A stretch of 64,000 bases of DNA from Echinometra lucunter (Eukaryota; Echinodermata; Echinoidea; Camarodonta; Echinometridae), in NCBI GenBank assembly GCA_029962745.1, contig CM057156.1:26870421-26934420 (forward strand), read 5' to 3'. Made by a program: the position numbers and the translations under genes. Shown here piece by piece: positions 36,596-51,300 of the stretch; the stretch's first letter is position 1; each line of letters opens with the position of its first letter. The notes under the pieces were generated by a model that was not told the origin of the DNA, ran no database searches, and was given only the letters and a program-made list of their open reading frames with translations.

Positions 36596-36762
36596 TTAAA
36601 CCTGATTTTCCTCGGCAGGTTGGATGGGCTCTTCCTCAACGGGTAGTATTTCGACAGGTCCCACCTCCTCATCAACCGGTTGAATTTCAATTGGAAGTGG
36701 AACCGGAACAGGAGGAAGAATCTGTTGGCACTCCAATACGTACTCACTTGAGAGAATGAGAC
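36596..36762 (-). CDS. TEP terminal exon with acidic proline-rich tail
   Basis: After GLILSSEYVLECQQ, the end of the receptor-binding domain, about 40 residues rich in Pro, Glu, Val and Ile follow (PVPVPLP, VDEEVGPVEI, VEEEPIQPAEE) to a TAA. Human A2M stops about 20 residues after the DYY motif; this protein continues for about 55. No hydrophobic GPI-type end and no cysteine-rich C345C module is present. Confidence 0.9.
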
Positions 36763-39700
36763 CTATTTAAAAAAATCAAAAGTACGAGTTAAATTGTTTT
36801 AATGAATATTACAGTGGAACCTTGTTATAATGAACACTGTTACAACATAACTCTAGTTATAACAAGGTAATTATGCTGGTCCCACTCCTTTGTATTCTAT
36901 TGTTATTTAGCCCTGATATAACAAGGTTTCGATACAAAGAGGTAATTCCTTAGTCCGGAGGAGTTTGTTATAATGAGGTTTCCATTGTACATGTAAATGG
37001 CATATGGACAAAAAGAAGGGAAGAAGATGAGATTCAAAGTAAGGTTTTAAAAAATGGTCAATTCCCAGCATTTCCATTTAGGGATGGGCTAAACGTAGGG
37101 AGTTTGGGGGGTTAGCTTCCGGGCCCCATTTCATAAAACTTACCATCAATGATAACTTCCACAGAAACCCTGAATTTAATTGGCTGTTGAACGATGTTAC
37201 CATGGTAGTTACCAAGGATGGTAGTGTTACCATTAATGGTAAGTTTTATACAATGGGGCCCTGGCCCGAGGCCGAGGGCAAGTTGCTGTGTTTTGAAGGG
37301 CACTGGATCTGTGTTGGATGAGTGGTCTGGTTCCATCAAATTCCTTTAGTGAATCCCATTGTCAAACTACACCACTTGTCATTGATAGATGTGTGTTGAA
37401 TCACAGTAGACCGTGACAGTGATGCCCACTGTTCCTTTTTGGCAGTATTATGTACTGTTTTTTAGGGTAAATACTGCAGCTTTTCAGTAAAGTAGTGTTT
37501 TCCTGGATTTCATTTACTGCACAGTTTCATGGCTGTAAACTAAGTAGAATGTACCATTTTCCACTCATAATTATAATACTTCTTATCAGACATAAAAGTA
37601 TTGCAAAATTTGATAAGAGGTTTGCATTTCTAATCTAAACATTCTTCAGAGACTGCCAAAGAATAAATAAATAAGATAACTGAAGTATCACGATAGACTA
37701 CGTCACGGTTCAAAAAACTGAATAAATCAAATTTGCTAAAATCTATGTTAGACACATCTACATCAACGACAACACTGCTTGCAATTCTGCACCGAAAGTT
37801 TAGAAACTGAACACACTCTTACCTGGGTCGTAGTAGTCATAAACCTGGATGAGACCAGGCTTAGGGCCTCTGACGTAATGGACTCGTCTGACATCCAGGT
37901 CAAAGCAGTACGGTGTAGCCGTGAACTAAAAAAAAATGAAAAGCAGAAAAAATTGTCATAGTGCTGAAGATCAGACGAGAGAAAGGTACCCCTAAGAACA
38001 ATGCTTGCAATTCTTACATTCAGTCGGAGGAATTAAACAACATAGGTCGACCTTCCTTTGGATAATTACACCTTTATAACACACTACCCACATGGGACTC
38101 TTTCCATGGGACAACTACCCCTATAATTACCCCCTGGGTATGGGACAGTAGATGTTGTCTGGTAAGTTATGGTCATGGGGGTTAGACAGACAGCAGAAAG
38201 ATATATGAGAATGGTAATTTTGGTGTAAAGTCCTTGAATGGGCAACATTGATTTTGGTGGTAATATAGCGGTAAAGGGGCTGTGCCATGACTCAATGGAA
38301 TCATTGTTTCATTATTCCATTTTACTTCAACATTTCTTTAATTAATGAAAAACCGTTTCAAGCTAAGTACCTGCAGGAAATACATGACGACCTTCTTCTG
38401 TCTGTATTCAACCCTGGTGAGATCTCTGTAAAAACCACCCTTAAGTTGTGCAATGGATGACGGCACGGGAACAAACCCTGTTACTAGCTTCACTTCCACG
38501 ATGGCCATGTTGGAAAATCCATCTTCACCTGTATATCTGCAACATCAATGTTATGTATTCATTAATCGGTTTGTTGATTGGGTTAGGTGTTTGATCTTGC
38601 TTGGTTCGCTGGTTGGTTATGCTAAGATAAGTTTGGTGGATTTGTTTTCTGTTTTGTTTTGTTGTTATTTTGTTTTGTTTTTGCTGGCTTACTTTGCCTG
38701 CTTTGTTCTTTGGTAGATCAGGTTAGTTGGTTGGTGGGTTGGTTGGCAGTTGATTCGATGGTGGTTGGTTCGTATGCTCTTTTAATTATAGGTGTTATTC
38801 TTATTTTTTAAAAAGGGAAATCTGACAAACCTGATTATAAAAAAAAATAAACAGTTAGCCCTCATGTTAATTTTCGGACTATCTTCCTGAGATGACATAT
38901 TACCTCTTTGTTTCATTACCTCACACAGATACCGAGTTTAAAACTCCTTTGGCATGCGTCCCGGTCGTTCGTCGGACCAACGGAATAAGTGAGCTCAAAG
39001 GCTGGCTCAAGCGGGGGAGCGGGATGGATGTTGAAGCGGATGATCACCTGGTAAACATGGTAAATGAGTTCACCAAAGAGAAATATATGTGTTCTTTATC
39101 ATTCTCACTTGCATGTATTTGTTAATTTTATAGCATATTCTTGCAATGATTAATCCATTCAGTCACTCAGTTACTGATTTATTTCATGTATTCCTATTTT
39201 CCTCTAGACCTATCAATTTTTTTTATATAGTGCCTATCTATTTTGAGAGAGTTGTGTTGTGCTAGGAACGATGTGTGTGTTCTTTTTGTACACTGTCCCT
39301 CTAAAACGAAATAGCTATTCATTCAAATTATCCTAATATTGGGACAATATATATATTCTTAAATTTTCAGTCAGTAAGACTGTCATATTTGTTAACATTA
39401 CATTCCATATGTTAATATTTCATTTAAGATACATTCTTTGACAAATTCACAAAAAGCACCAATGTATTAAAAACTAGAAAGCAGAGATGCACCCGTGTCC
39501 GTCTGCGTCTTATTAAGGCACAAATTGTTCATGTACATTACGACAACTTTACAACAAAACGGATTTTATTCATCTTGTTTTTGCCTTCTGTTACTGGTAA
39601 CTAAAGCAGTTCTACCTGGAGAAGAGCACACCCGTCACCAGTGGCTATGACATCGATGAACTGTGGAAAGTCTTTGAGATCGGCTCGTTGGAGGACCAGA

Positions 39701-41870
39701 CGATTGCCGTCGTGAACGACGAATATTGAACTCAGCGTGCAAGGCTCCTTATAGCCGATGGCGACGGCCAGGTTGGCGCTACCACCGAAGACGAGACGAG
39801 CGTATTCGGCGAGGGCGTGGATGGCAACCACCGTATCCTGAAAAGGGCCCGTCGAAATTGCATTATTATGGTTATTATGCCGCGTATGAAGATCGCATTT
39901 TTAATTTGTTACATGGAATATGATTCACAACGAGCGCGTTTTAGTGACTAGAAAAAAAAATTGACTGCAGACATTCATGTACACTTTACGTTTCTTTAAG
40001 AGATTGTTGTAAAATTTCAGCAATATTCGGAAATAATTCGTTACGCTTTCCCCCTTTGGAAGAACTTATAATGTTCAAGAAGGAGTGACCATCGTAATTC
40101 CTTGAACTAATGGTACCGAGTGGTCCCTGTAATAAGTCCATTAGGAACATAAGAATTCAGTAGTCAACAGGTTAAGAACAGAACGAAAAGGCATGAAAGA
40201 GGGGGTGCATAACGATCGAGAAAATTTTTTTCCATTTTAACTTCAGAAAATTCGGCTCACAGTTGAAGATTCTCCTTTTTATTACGAATCTTTTATTTTA
40301 CAAAAAAAGTTTACACAAATCTTCAAGCTTAAGGATGAAAATAGAAATCATTGTCAGAAGCTCAGAAATGATTTAAAGGAAGACAAGATGCAGGCGTTGA
40401 TCATATTGATACTGTATATTTGACACCCGCATTTTGAATGCGTGGAATTACTATAACGATGAACATGATTAAAATACATGTATAAGTAATTAAAAGGTCT
40501 TGAACAAAAGAAGGAGAAGAAAAGATACTTTATCGAAGTACTGGTATAAGTTTCCGTTTAAAATTTTTTTACCTGAGACGACTTGAACCCTCCATGTGGA
40601 CCCTGTTGCGAAACTAACCACTTCGAGATAGGCGAGCCGCGAGCTACGGCGTCACTACCATAAACTTTAATGTAGGTTAGGAGCATATAAGCGGTCATCT
40701 CAATACTCAGTGAGGAGGCCGTGGCACCATAATAGTAGCGACGACCCGATCGACTTGGCTGAGGTCGGTTGCTCACCCAGTATTTGACTCCACCTGTCAA
40801 TAGGGTATGTATGAAGAAAGAATTCTTTAACAAATTGTCAAACAAAGGTTAGGCGAGCGTGAATAATGAAATCGCTACTCTGGCAAAAGAAATAACAACA
40901 ACAACAACAACAATAATAATAATAATGTATATAATAATAATCATAATAATAACAATAATAATAATAACAACATTTATAGAGCGCTTTATACGAACGTTTC
41001 TAAGCGCACGGGTGGTGTGTCTATTAAACTCAGTTTATTCAACAGCTTACAAGCAGCAAAATTAAATGAGATATTACTAATACAATACAATGAAGTTGAA
41101 TGAAATGAACTACTTGTGCAATCATTCATGAATGCCCTCATCCCCGTTATCAAAATACACTCATCATTTTCAATTACATTTTGCTTGATATCACTTGATC
41201 ATAGCGCACAAATTTACTGAAGTGTTCCTTCCGTCGCAAATGGCGCCTAGTTTGAGTCGGGTCATGTACTAGTACGCTATTTCATGATGCATTTACAGAA
41301 ATTATGGCCCGAACTGACGAAAGAGCTTTATCTTAAAATATGTTTAACATGGACAAACAGATAAAACATGCTGAAGTAAGCATAATTGTTATTATCCACC
41401 ATTGGGAGAAAAGGACATGCATGTAGTTCTCTCATGGAAGCTTTAATAAACCGACGTTTCAAAAGAGGTTTAAAAGAAAAATCTTTCTTGAATTTGGGCT
41501 TATGTAAAATTAATGAATGCTGTATTTTTATAATTCAACATTCTACAGCTACCTTCATCAACTGCGACTGATTCCAAATATTCGAGAGCTACAGAGACGC
41601 TTGGATCTTCAGCTATGCTCAGTGCGTAGGCGATGAGAGCAGCAGAGTACGTATCGGTCAAAGAGCCGAGAGAGTTGCGAACACAGGACAATGCGTTGGC
41701 GACGAAAGGGTTCTGCATTTCGAGAGAGACAGACTACGATGACTACTGCGTTATTAGGCATGTTTGGCTGTAAATACTCAGACATCGTCATCCGCTAGGA
41801 TGTTGTGAGAATCATATGAAGTTGCCACAAAGTTCATTATATCGTGCACTGCTAGTTTCTCTCCCCCTTC

Positions 41871-41946
<76 letters not shown>

Positions 41947-44900
41947 GGGTCTTACAGAAAAACAAAAAAAAATAGTACATGTACTTCAAATTCGCTTGTA
42001 AAACGTATCTGTATAGAAACAACACGTGTCCTTCAAAAAAATCCTTAATCGTTTTTCTCATTAAAATGTAGGAAGTAACGTGACACAATCAAGTACACGT
42101 CCTCGTTTCTCCTTACACTTGGGCGGGACTTTGAATTAAGGTTTCACTGCTATGTCTTAATATATCCCAACTGATAAAAAGATGGCCAATGAATGATGCA
42201 TACCTCCTTTGACTGGCGTGCTTCCAGTAAGCTGACTAGGATGAACGCTGTCAAGGAAACCTCATCATTCACTCCACCCTGGATGAAGAACAGAAAAACA
42301 CACACACAAAAAAACCAGAACAGTGTAGTTTAAAAGTTCTACAGTAACTTTGTGGAGTAGATGAAGAGATAGATGAAGCAGATAACAAATGAGGATATTG
42401 TCATAAATCTGGTATTTGAAGGTAGCGCTTAATACGTATTCATATAGTGTGTATTGTATTGTTAGATACATTGTATAATGAATAAAGTACAAAAAGTGGA
42501 AAACATTTGGACCGAAAGTTTTTGCAGGACATTGTTCTTTATCATTTTCTTTATATCATACTTCCAAAGAGGTAGGTCGAGAGCTGCATTTGAATCAAAA
42601 TACACTATGTGATCATTATGTACTGACTTTTTCCCAGTATTTTAATACCTGCATCTCCTTGTGGATAACGCGACCTCGAGACCGGAAACACCCGTTGACT
42701 TCCTGTCCAAGGGTGTTGTACAACCATCCGATACTGATATCGAGATCTTCCTCATCAATAGGGATGAACTGACTGGCTTGGGCAAAGGAGCGAATCACAT
42801 AGGCAGTCAACCAAGCGCTTCCTTCCTGGTCCCTGTTACCGAATGCAGAGTATGACCCGCGACTACGACGATAGTTGAGCTGTTTCTGGTATCCTTTCTA
42901 GAAGAATCGAAGATAAAGTGTATTACGAAGGAATTTAAGTCTCAAACTTGCTGTTCCTTCTTATATTTTTAATCTCCTTATCTCCTTGCTTCCTTCTTTT
43001 TCTTTTTCTTTCTTTTCTTCTTCTTGATATTGTTTTTCCTGTTCTTCGCCCCCGCCCCCTTCTTTCCTTCTTTCTCCTTTCCCTCCTTATGTATTCCATT
43101 GCCTTCCATATTCTGTATTTTTACAACGATTTCTCATTTATTGTATATCAATAATTTTTGTCACGCAGTTTACATCTAAGTTAGATGTGGAATGATAGTT
43201 TGATTATTCTGTAGGTAGAGTATTTCTAAGGACAATTATATTCTGAAATATATCCAATAGGACAACTATCATCGGATAACTATCCTCTTGCCTCGTAGGT
43301 AACTGTATGACGTTTACTAGGAGTTAGTCGTCCGAATACACATCAAACAGGCTGGTTTCATAAAAATCTGTACTCCCCCAAATACAACACCATAAGGGTT
43401 TTCTATTCATTGATATGGATCATTGGACATTAAGAGGATAAAACACAACAAAAAATAAAGCCGGAAATTACCCTCATATTAGACAAAGCTTTGTGGAGTA
43501 GTACTGGGGTGGACTGGTCGGTTGCTTGAAGGTACTGAAGCACGTAGATGTTGGGTACAAACCCAAGCATGTTCTGCTCACCACATCCAGATGGGATTCT
43601 AAGCAATCTCTCGATGTTCGTTAGACTGTTGCCAAGGATGTCACCTGCGACAGATGAAGGAATGGAGAGAGGGGTTACTGAATGGTCAGATTAACAGATT
43701 GAAAGTCTTAACCCGTTGGGCACGTTTTTATTTCAGTATTACACGCAATTTGAGTAGATCCTATCCCGAGTTGGCTCGGGTTTACTCGGCAAAGTTAGAG
43801 AAGGATGTGTGTAGTCAAACATGCTATTTACAATTATACAACATGAACAAAGAATTCTACAGCACATGCTTCAGCAAATTCTTTATTCGCAATATTCCTT
43901 TAATATGTTTAATCTCCCTGTCTTAATGGTAAAACATACGAGCCTACAAAAGAGCAATGAGTCATTAGCGCGTTCAATTAAATTCATAGTTTAGTCAAGG
44001 ACATAAAAATCTCTACTTTGAATAACTTTTAAAAAAAATATTTCAACGTGTAAATACGGTTATCATCGATCTCACTGATACATAAAAAAAAAACCACCTA
44101 TTAGATTCATATACCTGACAAAAAGATGATGATTCGGCCAGAGTCCTCTACATACTCATCTGGAACGATGACTTCAAATGTATCTCTGAATGTACCGTCG
44201 TCGGCTTCTATAAAGTTAAAAATCAAGGAACATAATGTTTAAGTGATAAGAAGAATTTGATATATTGTGAATGAAAGTAGACAATATTCAGAAAGGACGT
44301 AGGCCTTGTAGCCAAAAGAGAATTTTGTAAATTGAAAAGCGCTTTATATTTCAAATATACTTATACAAAACTCAGAAATGTATAGACCGATTTCACGGCC
44401 GGTTTATGTATTTGGCCCTCTATCGGCGACGCCATTGCTGCTGTGGGCAAGCGCGCTGACCGCGATTGGCTCTGTGTACAAAATGAATGTAAGATAATAT
44501 GCCCCGATATTGTTCCATTTACTTTATTCTAGATCAATAAAATAAAGCATGGATACATGGGTAGATGAGGTAAGACAATGGTCATATCTGACGGATGAAG
44601 GTATGATGTATTTTTGTAATTTCGATGGTTTTTCAACTTAGTTTTGTCAGTAAAAGTTCGATTGCAGCATAGAAGCCGTAGTAAACGGGAGCTCTAAATC
44701 TTACCCTGTTTACAAAGTCAAGTTTTCACTCATTAAATTTTACGCCAAAGTACATAATGATAATGTTTCTTGACTTAAAAGTCCCTTCTGTTGATGTTTT
44801 TACCCACTGGCGACGAATTCCTTCACATTGCTTACGGAAACCTGTGTAGGGAGTACGGCTTCTCACACAAACAGGCTTCATGAGTCAAAAGCGAGTGAAT

Positions 44901-47900
44901 TTCGCACTCAGTTAGCTTCCATTTTTCAAACTTTCTCTAATCCTTGTGGCATTTGAGCAACGCACAGCTGCGACCTGAACTTCCCTGATAATTTCTCATT
45001 GCAAATATTAAAATAAATCTGCATATACTGGTCAAAATAGACAAAAAATCGAACGAATGTACATAACGCGCTATTGACTTGTGTACTATAAAAGTTGGAG
45101 CGCCCACCCCAGTATGTCGAACTGTGTCGAACAGTCTGCTGCCCTCCTGCGTTGTGAAATTGGTCTATATTTGAAAAAAGGACATACATAGTATACCCAA
45201 CTACGCCTGGAATAACGAATGTAGATGAGATCCAGCTCCAACCATAGACCACGGCACCTCCACAGTCATTTCCCTGATCATTGCATTATGAGGTTGTCTG
45301 AACATGCTGAATACGCCGCAATACCGTTAACAACTGGGCCCCGATGCATAAAACTTACTATTAATGGTAACTCTGCCATCAGTGATAACTACTATGGTAA
45401 AAGCCAATCAAATTCAAGGTTTCCATGTAAGTTACCAGTGATGGCAGAGTTACCATCAATTGTAAGTAGGTAACAGCCAATCAAATTCAAGGTTTCCATA
45501 TATGTTACCAGTCATGGCAAAGTTACAATCAATAATTGTAAGCTTTATAGACCAATCCCACAACGCAAGAGGGCAGCAGACTGTTCGACACAGTTCGACA
45601 TACTGCGGTGGGCGCTCCAACTTTTATAGTACACAAGTCAATAGCGCGTTTGTACATTCGTTCGATTTTTTGTCTATTTTGACCAATATATGCAGATTTC
45701 TTTTAATATTTGCAATGAGAAATTATCAGGGAAGTTCAGGTCGCAGCTGTGCGGTGCTCAAAATGCCACAAGAATTGTAGAAAGTTTAACAATTGGAAGC
45801 TAACTGAGTGCGAAATTCACTCGCTTTTGACTCATGAAGCCTGTTTGTGTGAGAAGCCGTACTCCCTACACAGGTTTCCGTAAGCATTGTGAAGGAATTC
45901 GTCGCCAGTGGGTAAAAACATCAACAGAAAGGACTTTGAAGTCAAGAAACATTATCATTATGTACTTTGGCGTAAAATTTAATGAGTGAAAACATGACTT
46001 TGTAAACAGGGTAAAATTGAGGGCTCCCGTGTACTACGGCTTCTATGCTGCAATCGAACTTTTACTGACAAAACTAAGTTGAAAAACCATCGAAAGTACA
46101 AAAATACATCATATCTTCATCTGTCAGATATGGCCATTGTCTTACCTCATCTACCCATGTATCCATGCTTTATTTTATTGATCTAGAATAAAGTAAATGG
46201 AACAATATCGGGGCATATCTCATATCTTACATTCATTTTGTACACAGAGCCAATCGCGGTCAGCGCGCTTGCCCACCGCAGCAATGGCGTCGCCGATAGA
46301 GGGCCAAATACATAAACCGGAGGTGAAATTGGTCTATACAACGGGGCCCTCATCATTTCACTGAGTCATCTTGTGTCCGGATTGAACTACAAGTCGATTG
46401 ACAGCTTACCGTTAGGACAGAAGTACAAATTGAGCGAGTTTTCCACCTCTTCTCCTTCAGGCTATCGATCAAAAAATGAAACAAAATAATAATAGAAAAG
46501 TATGAAGAAGTACAAAGTTGAGAAGCTCTGATCTTAAGGGCAGGTATTTATTGCGGATGACAGGATATTAGAGAAATGGAACCTCTTAAAAAGGGGACAG
46601 CAAGTGAAGTCCAATAACGAAGAGATAAAGATTTTTTAAAGAAATAAACTTACAACAACCTTTTTTATATTATCCGTAATTACATTAGGAGTAAGATAAG
46701 GGAAAGATCTTGCATGATGATCTAAACGTGTGAAAAAAGAAGTATGAACTTTGGCTTATCTTCATGAGTCAAGAGGTAAAGTTATTGCTTTGCAACTTTA
46801 CAGAATGGAAATCACGAAAGACCATTTTAATTCACGGTTTACGGTGTAACTACACTGGATGCTTCAACATAGTAATTCTTCATCTGACTTACTTCTACAA
46901 GAATTGGCTTCCTCAATCCATCACTGTGTACCACATCCAACTGGACGGGTTTGGTTCCACAGATGTGCTGTTGATCATAGGCAACGACCACGGTGGCTAT
47001 AGTTGGAAGAAAAAGATTTGGTCATGAAAGATGAACATTTGCTATGATAACGTACATAAAGTCATGATTAATAGGCATATTATTATTTGGAGGGGGGCTT
47101 CCCCCCCCCCCCCTCATATAATCCTATCTCGCGGAGAAGTGGGGACAAAAGGACAGACGTACTGACGAACAGATTGAAAACATAATCACGATGACACGTC
47201 CGGCAGCTCTTTCAATAGGCGGAGGTAAAAAGAAGTCCTCCGATAAGTGTTACCAGAAAGAACCCGCATTTTTTAGTGTTTATATCGAAAGAAATTATTC
47301 CTTTCTTTAATGAAGTAAAGTGTTAAAAGATCAAATTTCATACTCTACACATTCAAAGAGGTGCATCACACACACTTACTCTCAAGGTCAACATCCCCCA
47401 GAACCAAGGGCCGAATGTTGAAGGTCACTTGAGTTGGTTCAGAGCTGCTACATACGCAAGAGTATTTCGGGTTGGAATCATCAAGGACTTCGAATTCAGA
47501 AGACTCTGCTAGAGTTACTGCCACCTAAAGCAACCAATAATGTAATGATAATGATAATAATGATAATAATAATGATGATGATAATTACAATGGTGATAAT
47601 AATAATTATACAGAAGGCAGGCTTGCTTGGAACCGCTCATATCCTGCGGAAAGTCTTGAATTAGAACGAGAAGAGGACTAGATTTCTGAAGAAGTCCGGT
47701 TGCTGTTAAATATACCAAAAGAACATCAAGTTGTGGAAAACGTGATAATGATAAGAAGAAGAATAACAGTAATAATGTATTTATGTAACAAATCTTCCAT
47801 ATGCATGTTCAAATGCGCCCTATAATTATTTGCAGCATATTCAGTGACTTTTGAGATGCTTTTTTGAAGACATCGAAAGATTGCTTGTTGATGAGAGGTT

Positions 47901-48315
47901 GAGGATGATTTTATGTATAAAAAAAATTTTATCACATAGTGAATCTTATACACCCGTTACTTAAAAAGTGACGTACATGTATATTCTAAAAAGATAACTG
48001 GAAAAACTGAATGGATGAAGGTTATTCAAATTTATAGTATCACAAACCGGTAAACAGCTTTCAACGTAGTTAAAGATGTTGACTTGAAGTTCGAGTTCTT
48101 CGCCTCTTATGACGGAGTAAGGAAGATTGTAATCCGCGAAGAAGGGTTTGAAGGCGGTCACTGTGAATGGTTCTGAGACACCAAAGCCAGTTGAAGAGGA
48201 GATACAGAACCCACTACCAATCCACTCAGTTATGGTGTCCGGAACGATGACGGTCGGGGACTCCCTATGGAGACGTTATAACAATAGTAGTATAGTAGTA
48301 GAATTAGTAGAAGTT

Positions 48316-48384
<69 letters not shown>

Positions 48385-51300
48385 ATAGCAGCAACAGCAG
48401 TAGTGGTGGTGGTAATGGTGGTAGTAGTAGTGGTAGTGGTAGTGGTAGAAATGGTAGTAATGATGATAAATTAATAGTTCATACCATTCATACCAAACAA
48501 GAAATTCAAAAAACTACCACCCTCCTTTGCCACGTACACTTTTAACCAAAAGATCTGTATTTTACTTTGGACCTGTTTTCTGGAATTCATTACCCAATTC
48601 AATTAAGTTATATAAATCTCTAAATCAGTTTTAAAAAGCATATCTCCGGAACCAAACATATCTCAACACAGCTTTCCTTTCATTGTAATAATTTAATTTT
48701 TTTCCCTCTCTTTCGTACATGGCTGTACGCAGCGGGGGGGGGGGGGCAGGGGGCAGTTGCCCCCCCCCCCCCGAAACTTTGAAAACTTACATTTTTTTTA
48801 CTGAAAATTTTCACAAAATCCACGAAAAGTGTGCACCTAATCGTTCAATTTCACTTTTTAAAAATGCAAAAGCGCCCTCGTGACCAGCTCGGTCGCTTCG
48901 CTCCCTCGCTTTTCAGCTACTTCGAAAATTTTTACGCGTCTTGCCCCCCCCCTGAAAAACATTTCTGCGTATGGCACTGTTTTCGTATGTTATTTTGATT
49001 TATAATTGTATTCTTCTTGTCATTATTTTTATGATTGATTTGTAATTCATGGGGCCAATTTGTACAAGCTTTATGCTTTCTTTGACCCCTCCACATATAC
49101 AATATCTCTTTATGTCAGTGATTTTGTATATTTTTATAGTGGAAATAAAGTTGAATTGAACTGAACTGAATTGAATTGAATTGAATTGAATAATGATGAT
49201 GAAGATGTTCATATAGTACTTTGAAGGATAACAAGGATGATGATAATCATCGCTGTCATTATCATTATCATTATCATTATCATAACATTATTACTTAATG
49301 ATAATGATAATAGCCACTGGTGATCCACTGTTACATCTTTGGCTATTATCCGAGACTTGAGCTCGGCTGCCGTCAGGACGCTCAATGGCATTTCAAGGAA
49401 TTAATTCTCGTCAGGTTACCCATTGACTTTACTGGCTATGGATCAAAACCCAGGACTGCAACATTGTTTGGAGTGTATGATACACCGGCGTGAATCCACT
49501 TTGAAGAGTGGGGGGATGATCGACTTTTTTGCCGATTTTTTTTTCTGTCGAACTCACACTTACGTATAAATACACGCCCTCATCCATCTGCACAGACCCC
49601 CCTTACACACATTTCAATTCTCATCTTGCGAGTGAGCGAAGCGAGCGAGCCAAAAATTACCACTTTTTTGGTTTTCAATCGCATTTTCAAATAGAAATTC
49701 TAAAACATGATGAGCGAGCGAAGCGAGCGAACCAAAAATAACCACTATTCTGGTTTTCAACCGCATTTTTAAATGAAAATTCTAAAATATGATGAGCGAG
49801 CGAACCAAAAATAACTGTTTTCTGGTTTCAAATCACATTTTTAAATAGAAATTCTAAAATATGACGGTTGTTTATGACAGATTATCAAAAATTATATTAA
49901 ATGATAAATTGAAATTTCATTTCTTTCTTAAAAAGTGGGGGGATATTTGTACAAGCCATCCCCCCTCTCAAAAAAGTGTGGGGGGGGGATATATCCCCCA
50001 TCACCCCCGGGATTTACGCCAGTGGTATGATATATACACACTGTACGTGTGTCCAGTCAGAGTCGACCCCAGTGATTGTGTCATAGTCAACAGAAGCTGC
50101 TAAGGGGTGGAAATCTTGCCAAAGTACGTTATAACGGTTATGATACCTGGAAAAGGATCCCCGTACCTTGTGGTACAACTTCAAGCCGCTAGATCACAAT
50201 ACTACTGAAAATCATATCAAGATTTGCAGTACCCAATGAAAAAAAAATGATATTGCACACGTGGTCACGTTTAGATTAAATAAACATAAATGTTTTTGAT
50301 TTTAATTAATATCATTTGGTTGATGAATCAAGTTTCCACCAGCATGGTGACATAACACTGAATTATTCACTGAAAAATAATATATAGGATTAGACCAATG
50401 ATGACATCAATACAATATATTTTTTGACCGTTTATAATTTGATTTTGTTACGCAATCATATGGGTGTTGATAATAAAGGATTTGATTGCAGATGTCTGTT
50501 TGCTCCTGAATTAATTCAATTGACTGTTCTGGTACATCGAATGAAAAAAAAACACCATGATTTTTTAAATTGCCAATATCACCGTACACTGTAAGAAATG
50601 GAGATTCCACTTCGACCTCTAAATCTACTGGATGTAACCCATAATGCTTGCAGCATACAAGATCTCATTTTGATCGCGTTTTTACTTGCGTTAATTAAGC
50701 CGATGGTCTATACTAGATATTGATGGCATATGCCGGACAGTTTGAAGGAAAATAATGATTCCGTTGAGTACAAATATTGAAACTTTGAGTGTTTTGTTTA
50801 TCGTGGTTTTCTTATAGGTTTCTGTCCGTTTTACAGAAGAAACGTACACAGAATATTCATAATCATCTGCACGTTTTATGGGAATGTTCTATGATATACA
50901 TTTGTTTCGTGGCCATATTTAAATGTCGGTAGCAATTAGCATTTATCTTGCTTAAGCATCTCCATAAAATAAACACATAATTGATTTACTTTGTCTTCTT
51001 ATTAAGCATTAGTGTGAATTTCAGAAGAATTTCACCAAAAAATACAAGTAGTCTATGCACACGGCCGTTTTGGACAAAAACAAAAATACGGAGGAGGACT
51101 TACTCTGAGCGTTGTATATTCCAAAGCCAAGTCTCGGGGAAGTATGAGCGAATGACTGGACCTGAGGCTCCTCCCCGAGAAACAGCTTCCGCAAAGAAGA
51201 CCTGACCGGCTTCAACATCAGCAAACGCCCTAAAAACAGGATAATCTGAAAAGAGAGAAAGCATCTTTCACAAAAAAGGCCAGAAGTGTCATTCACAAAA

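Noticed and set aside
36568..36759. Plus-strand frame opposite the TEP terminal exon
   Set aside because: Antisense shadow of the Pro/Glu-rich tail; the minus-strand frame has splice-phase and family support.
38453..38716. Plus-strand frame with a hydrophobic tail
   Set aside because: Its start overlaps the minus-strand TEP exon and the rest is TTG/TTTTG-rich intron.
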